A DNA stretch of 28,213 nt from a virus: positions 1 to 28,213 of the IMG/VR virus record IMGVR_UViG_3300030103_001634; one strand, written 5' to 3'. Numbering within the stretch: position 1 is the stretch's first letter; each line of letters opens with the position of its first letter. A model generated the notes under the pieces. It was not told the DNA's origin and did not search any database. It worked only from the letters and a program-made list of their open reading frames with translations. Below are positions 26,729 through 28,213 of this stretch, in pieces. Both the position numbers and the translations under genes were made by a program.

Positions 26729-28147
26729 TCAAGCCGCCTCTTCTTCTTCATTATCTGAAGCTGGTTCTTCTGGTGGTTCCATTTCTACCAACCCTCCGCT
26801 TTGCGTACTTTCCATTTCTTCCTCAATATCAAAATCATCACCAAGAATCTCACCAGCAGATAATTGATTTAATAATGTTTCCTGTGAGATAGTTCCAGCA
26901 GTAAATAATTGTAAATAAGCTTGAATTTCCTGTGGTTCTAGTCTTGCTGTAACGAAATCTCTATTAACAAAACTACTTCCAGCGTTAGGTTCATTAAGAT
27001 ATTCACTATGAAACTTGAGACAGTTATCAATCAGATCTTGCATCTGCTGGGCAACAACCATCATTGTGCTGTCATTCTGTGAACGGTCTATACGCTTGGC
27101 CTCGGCTGACTCACCAACAAGCTTTTGACCAAGAACAGCAGCAAGTGACAGTGTATTTATCTGCTTTTCAATATCCTCCAACCTTTTAAACTGTGCATTA
27201 TAACTATCTGCTGCTGGTGATACATATTCCATTCTTGACTCAGGTGGTAAAGATAAGGCTTCATTTGGGCCTGTTGTTATCTCATCACTATTAGGAAAAC
27301 CAAAAACAACCAAATTAGGAACAGCACTGATATGCAAAATATTATCCAAGTCTGATTGAATCTGATAATGCTTAAGGTTTAACTCTGCTATGTCATATAA
27401 GGGACTACGTGATTCAAAAAAACCTGTTCTATTTGAATATGCTAATGCAAATGGAATTTTATCTTTAAGGCTCATTTCACCCTCTTCAAATAATTTATAT
27501 TCGCTCTTTTTTTCATCCCTTCTATGGATTTCATATCTGCCACGCTCCAAAACTCTTACTTGAGTAATGTTCTTTTCTCCATACTTACCATCAGGTTCAA
27601 TAACATTTTCTAATAATCGTACCTGTGCAAGCTGTCTTGCACCATCTATGATTTCAGTCCTCCATCCTAAAATATCTGATGGCTTATATGTCACCCAATA
27701 AGGTCTGGCCTTCTCACCTTCCTTTGGTGCATCTACTAAAACTCCACAATGACCAAATGATATTACTGTTCTTGCAGTTTGATACAACCACACATTCAGA
27801 TCATTTTGCTCTAAATCCACATCAAAAAGCTGCTCCCTGACTAAATCAGATACATTATCTAATCTAATTGGTTTTCTTACTAACATCCCTGCAAGCATTT
27901 TTTCTATCCTTTGCATATAAGGAACAACAGTACTTCTGTTTAATCTTGAGTCATAGCTTTCTGTACTTTCTCTTGGTTCTGGAAATAAATATTTTCTATG
28001 TTTACTCTTTATTTTATATGATCCTTCTTTTAAATCTTCTATCAAAGGCCAAAACACAGCCATGCGTTGATATGCCGCATTTGGTGATTCTACGGTGTTA
28101 GGTTTTATTGCAAGTTGCTGGTCGTAAATATTTAGGGAGCTATACAC
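26729..28147 (-). CDS. 472 aa portal protein (DUF4055-type)
   Basis: It starts with GTG at 28147-28145. The protein reads NAAYQRMAVFWPLIEDLKEG, YLFPEPRESTESYDSRLNRS, RIEKMLAGMLVRKPIRLDNV, YWVTYKPSDILGWRTEIIDG, LYDIAELNLKHYQIQSDLDN, LSLPPESRMEYVSPAADSYN, AAVLGQKLVGESAEAKRIDR. These are typical of DUF4055 portal proteins: long wing helices, LxxLNxxHYQxxSDxxNxLH, ARL- and G-loop. The C-terminus is acidic (ESTQSGGLVEMEPPEEPASD, then EEEEAA). It forms the dodecameric DNA channel. The portal precedes MuF by 3 bases. Confidence 0.85.
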   Translation of the reverse strand: MYSSLNIYDQQLAIKPNTVESPNAAYQRMAVFWPLIEDLKEGSYKIKSKHRKYLFPEPRESTESYDSRLNRSTVVPYMQRIEKMLAGMLVRKPIRLDNVSDLVREQLFDVDLEQNDLNVWLYQTARTVISFGHCGVLVDAPKEGEKARPYWVTYKPSDILGWRTEIIDGARQLAQVRLLENVIEPDGKYGEKNITQVRVLERGRYEIHRRDEKKSEYKLFEEGEMSLKDKIPFALAYSNRTGFFESRSPLYDIAELNLKHYQIQSDLDNILHISAVPNLVVFGFPNSDEITTGPNEALSLPPESRMEYVSPAADSYNAQFKRLEDIEKQINTLSLAAVLGQKLVGESAEAKRIDRSQNDSTMMVVAQQMQDLIDNCLKFHSEYLNEPNAGSSFVNRDFVTARLEPQEIQAYLQLFTAGTISQETLLNQLSAGEILGDDFDIEEEMESTQSGGLVEMEPPEEPASDNEEEEAA

Positions 28148-28213
28148 AGTTTTTCCTCATAGTACCATTGCTTTTAATATATTCTAATTCCTGTTGGTCT
28201 GCCTGCTCTACCA
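28140..28213 (-). CDS. C-terminal end of an unidentified gene upstream of the portal (partial)
   Basis: Twenty-three codons (VEQADQQELEYIKSNGTMRK, then NCV) run from the window edge to TAG at 28142-28140 and overlap the portal GTG by 8 bases. In most phages a terminase or a small head gene precedes the portal. The piece is too short to identify and shows no terminase motif. Confidence 0.45.
   Translation of the reverse strand, partial: VEQADQQELEYIKSNGTMRKNCV

Noticed and set aside
1-28213. tRNA genes, rRNA, insertion sequences, attachment sites, integrase, endolysin
   Set aside because: None recognised on reading both strands by eye; a tRNA scan and profile search would be needed to exclude small or divergent cases.

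Overview
This window is a stretch of a tailed double-stranded DNA phage genome. It carries most of a lambda-like, long-tailed (siphovirus-type) head and tail module plus one end of the early or accessory region. Base composition is AT-rich and genes are packed with ATGA/GTGA or single-digit spacings. The fibre proteins, the collagen-like GPQGPQ protein, the 13-residue LDGV(T)A-type fibre repeats and the pair of secreted small proteins resemble those of marine cyanophages and related uncultured marine phages. A marine host, perhaps a low-GC picocyanobacterium, is therefore my best guess. This is inference from remembered families, not a search.

Layout. Positions 1-1470 (+ strand) hold the end of an excisionase/AlpA-like helix-turn-helix gene, a short SSB, a terminator-like hairpin and five small overlapping genes of unknown role. 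Positions 1432-2100 (- strand) hold three small genes that converge on the first group. One of them has a membrane helix plus coiled coil. Positions 2147-3439 (+) hold a membrane protein and two secreted proteins with signal peptides. The reading frames of the two secreted genes overlap. From 3387 almost everything is on the - strand and is the late (virion) operon, so transcription runs from 28213 down to about 3400. In transcription order it contains: the tail of an unknown gene, a DUF4055-type portal, a MuF-type minor head protein fused to an HExxH domain, a cassette of six very basic miniproteins, scaffold, major capsid, a decoration-like protein, head-tail connectors, tail terminator, tail tube, G/GT chaperone, tape measure, lambda M, L, K, I and J homologues, then a fibre locus with nine or more fibre, chaperone and adaptor genes.

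How it works together. Portal, MuF protein, scaffold and capsid build the prohead. The 186, 117, 111 and 145 aa proteins connect and terminate the tail. G/GT chaperones load the tape measure, tube subunits polymerise around it, and M-L-K-I-J build the tip. The fibre proteins (266, three MSxL-type, 669, 104 aa) determine receptor binding, helped by TAC-like small proteins (124, 86 aa). No endolysin, terminase large subunit, integrase, polymerase or tRNA is recognisable inside the window.

Most interesting points. (1) At 4128-4134 there is a textbook A AAA AAG slippery site, with an upstream SD-like AGAGGT, at the very end of a 52 aa gene. A -1 shift there would add a 41-residue zinc-ribbon that has no start codon of its own. 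(2) The tail G/GT frameshift is conserved but uses an unusual A AAG site. (3) The MuF protein carries an HEITH metalloprotease-like C-terminal domain, in a module with no separate prohead protease. (4) The lambda gpL homologue contains no cysteine, so it cannot hold the Fe-S cluster. (5) A run of lysine-rich miniproteins sits between scaffold and MuF, together with a lone opposite-strand gene at 24148-24444.
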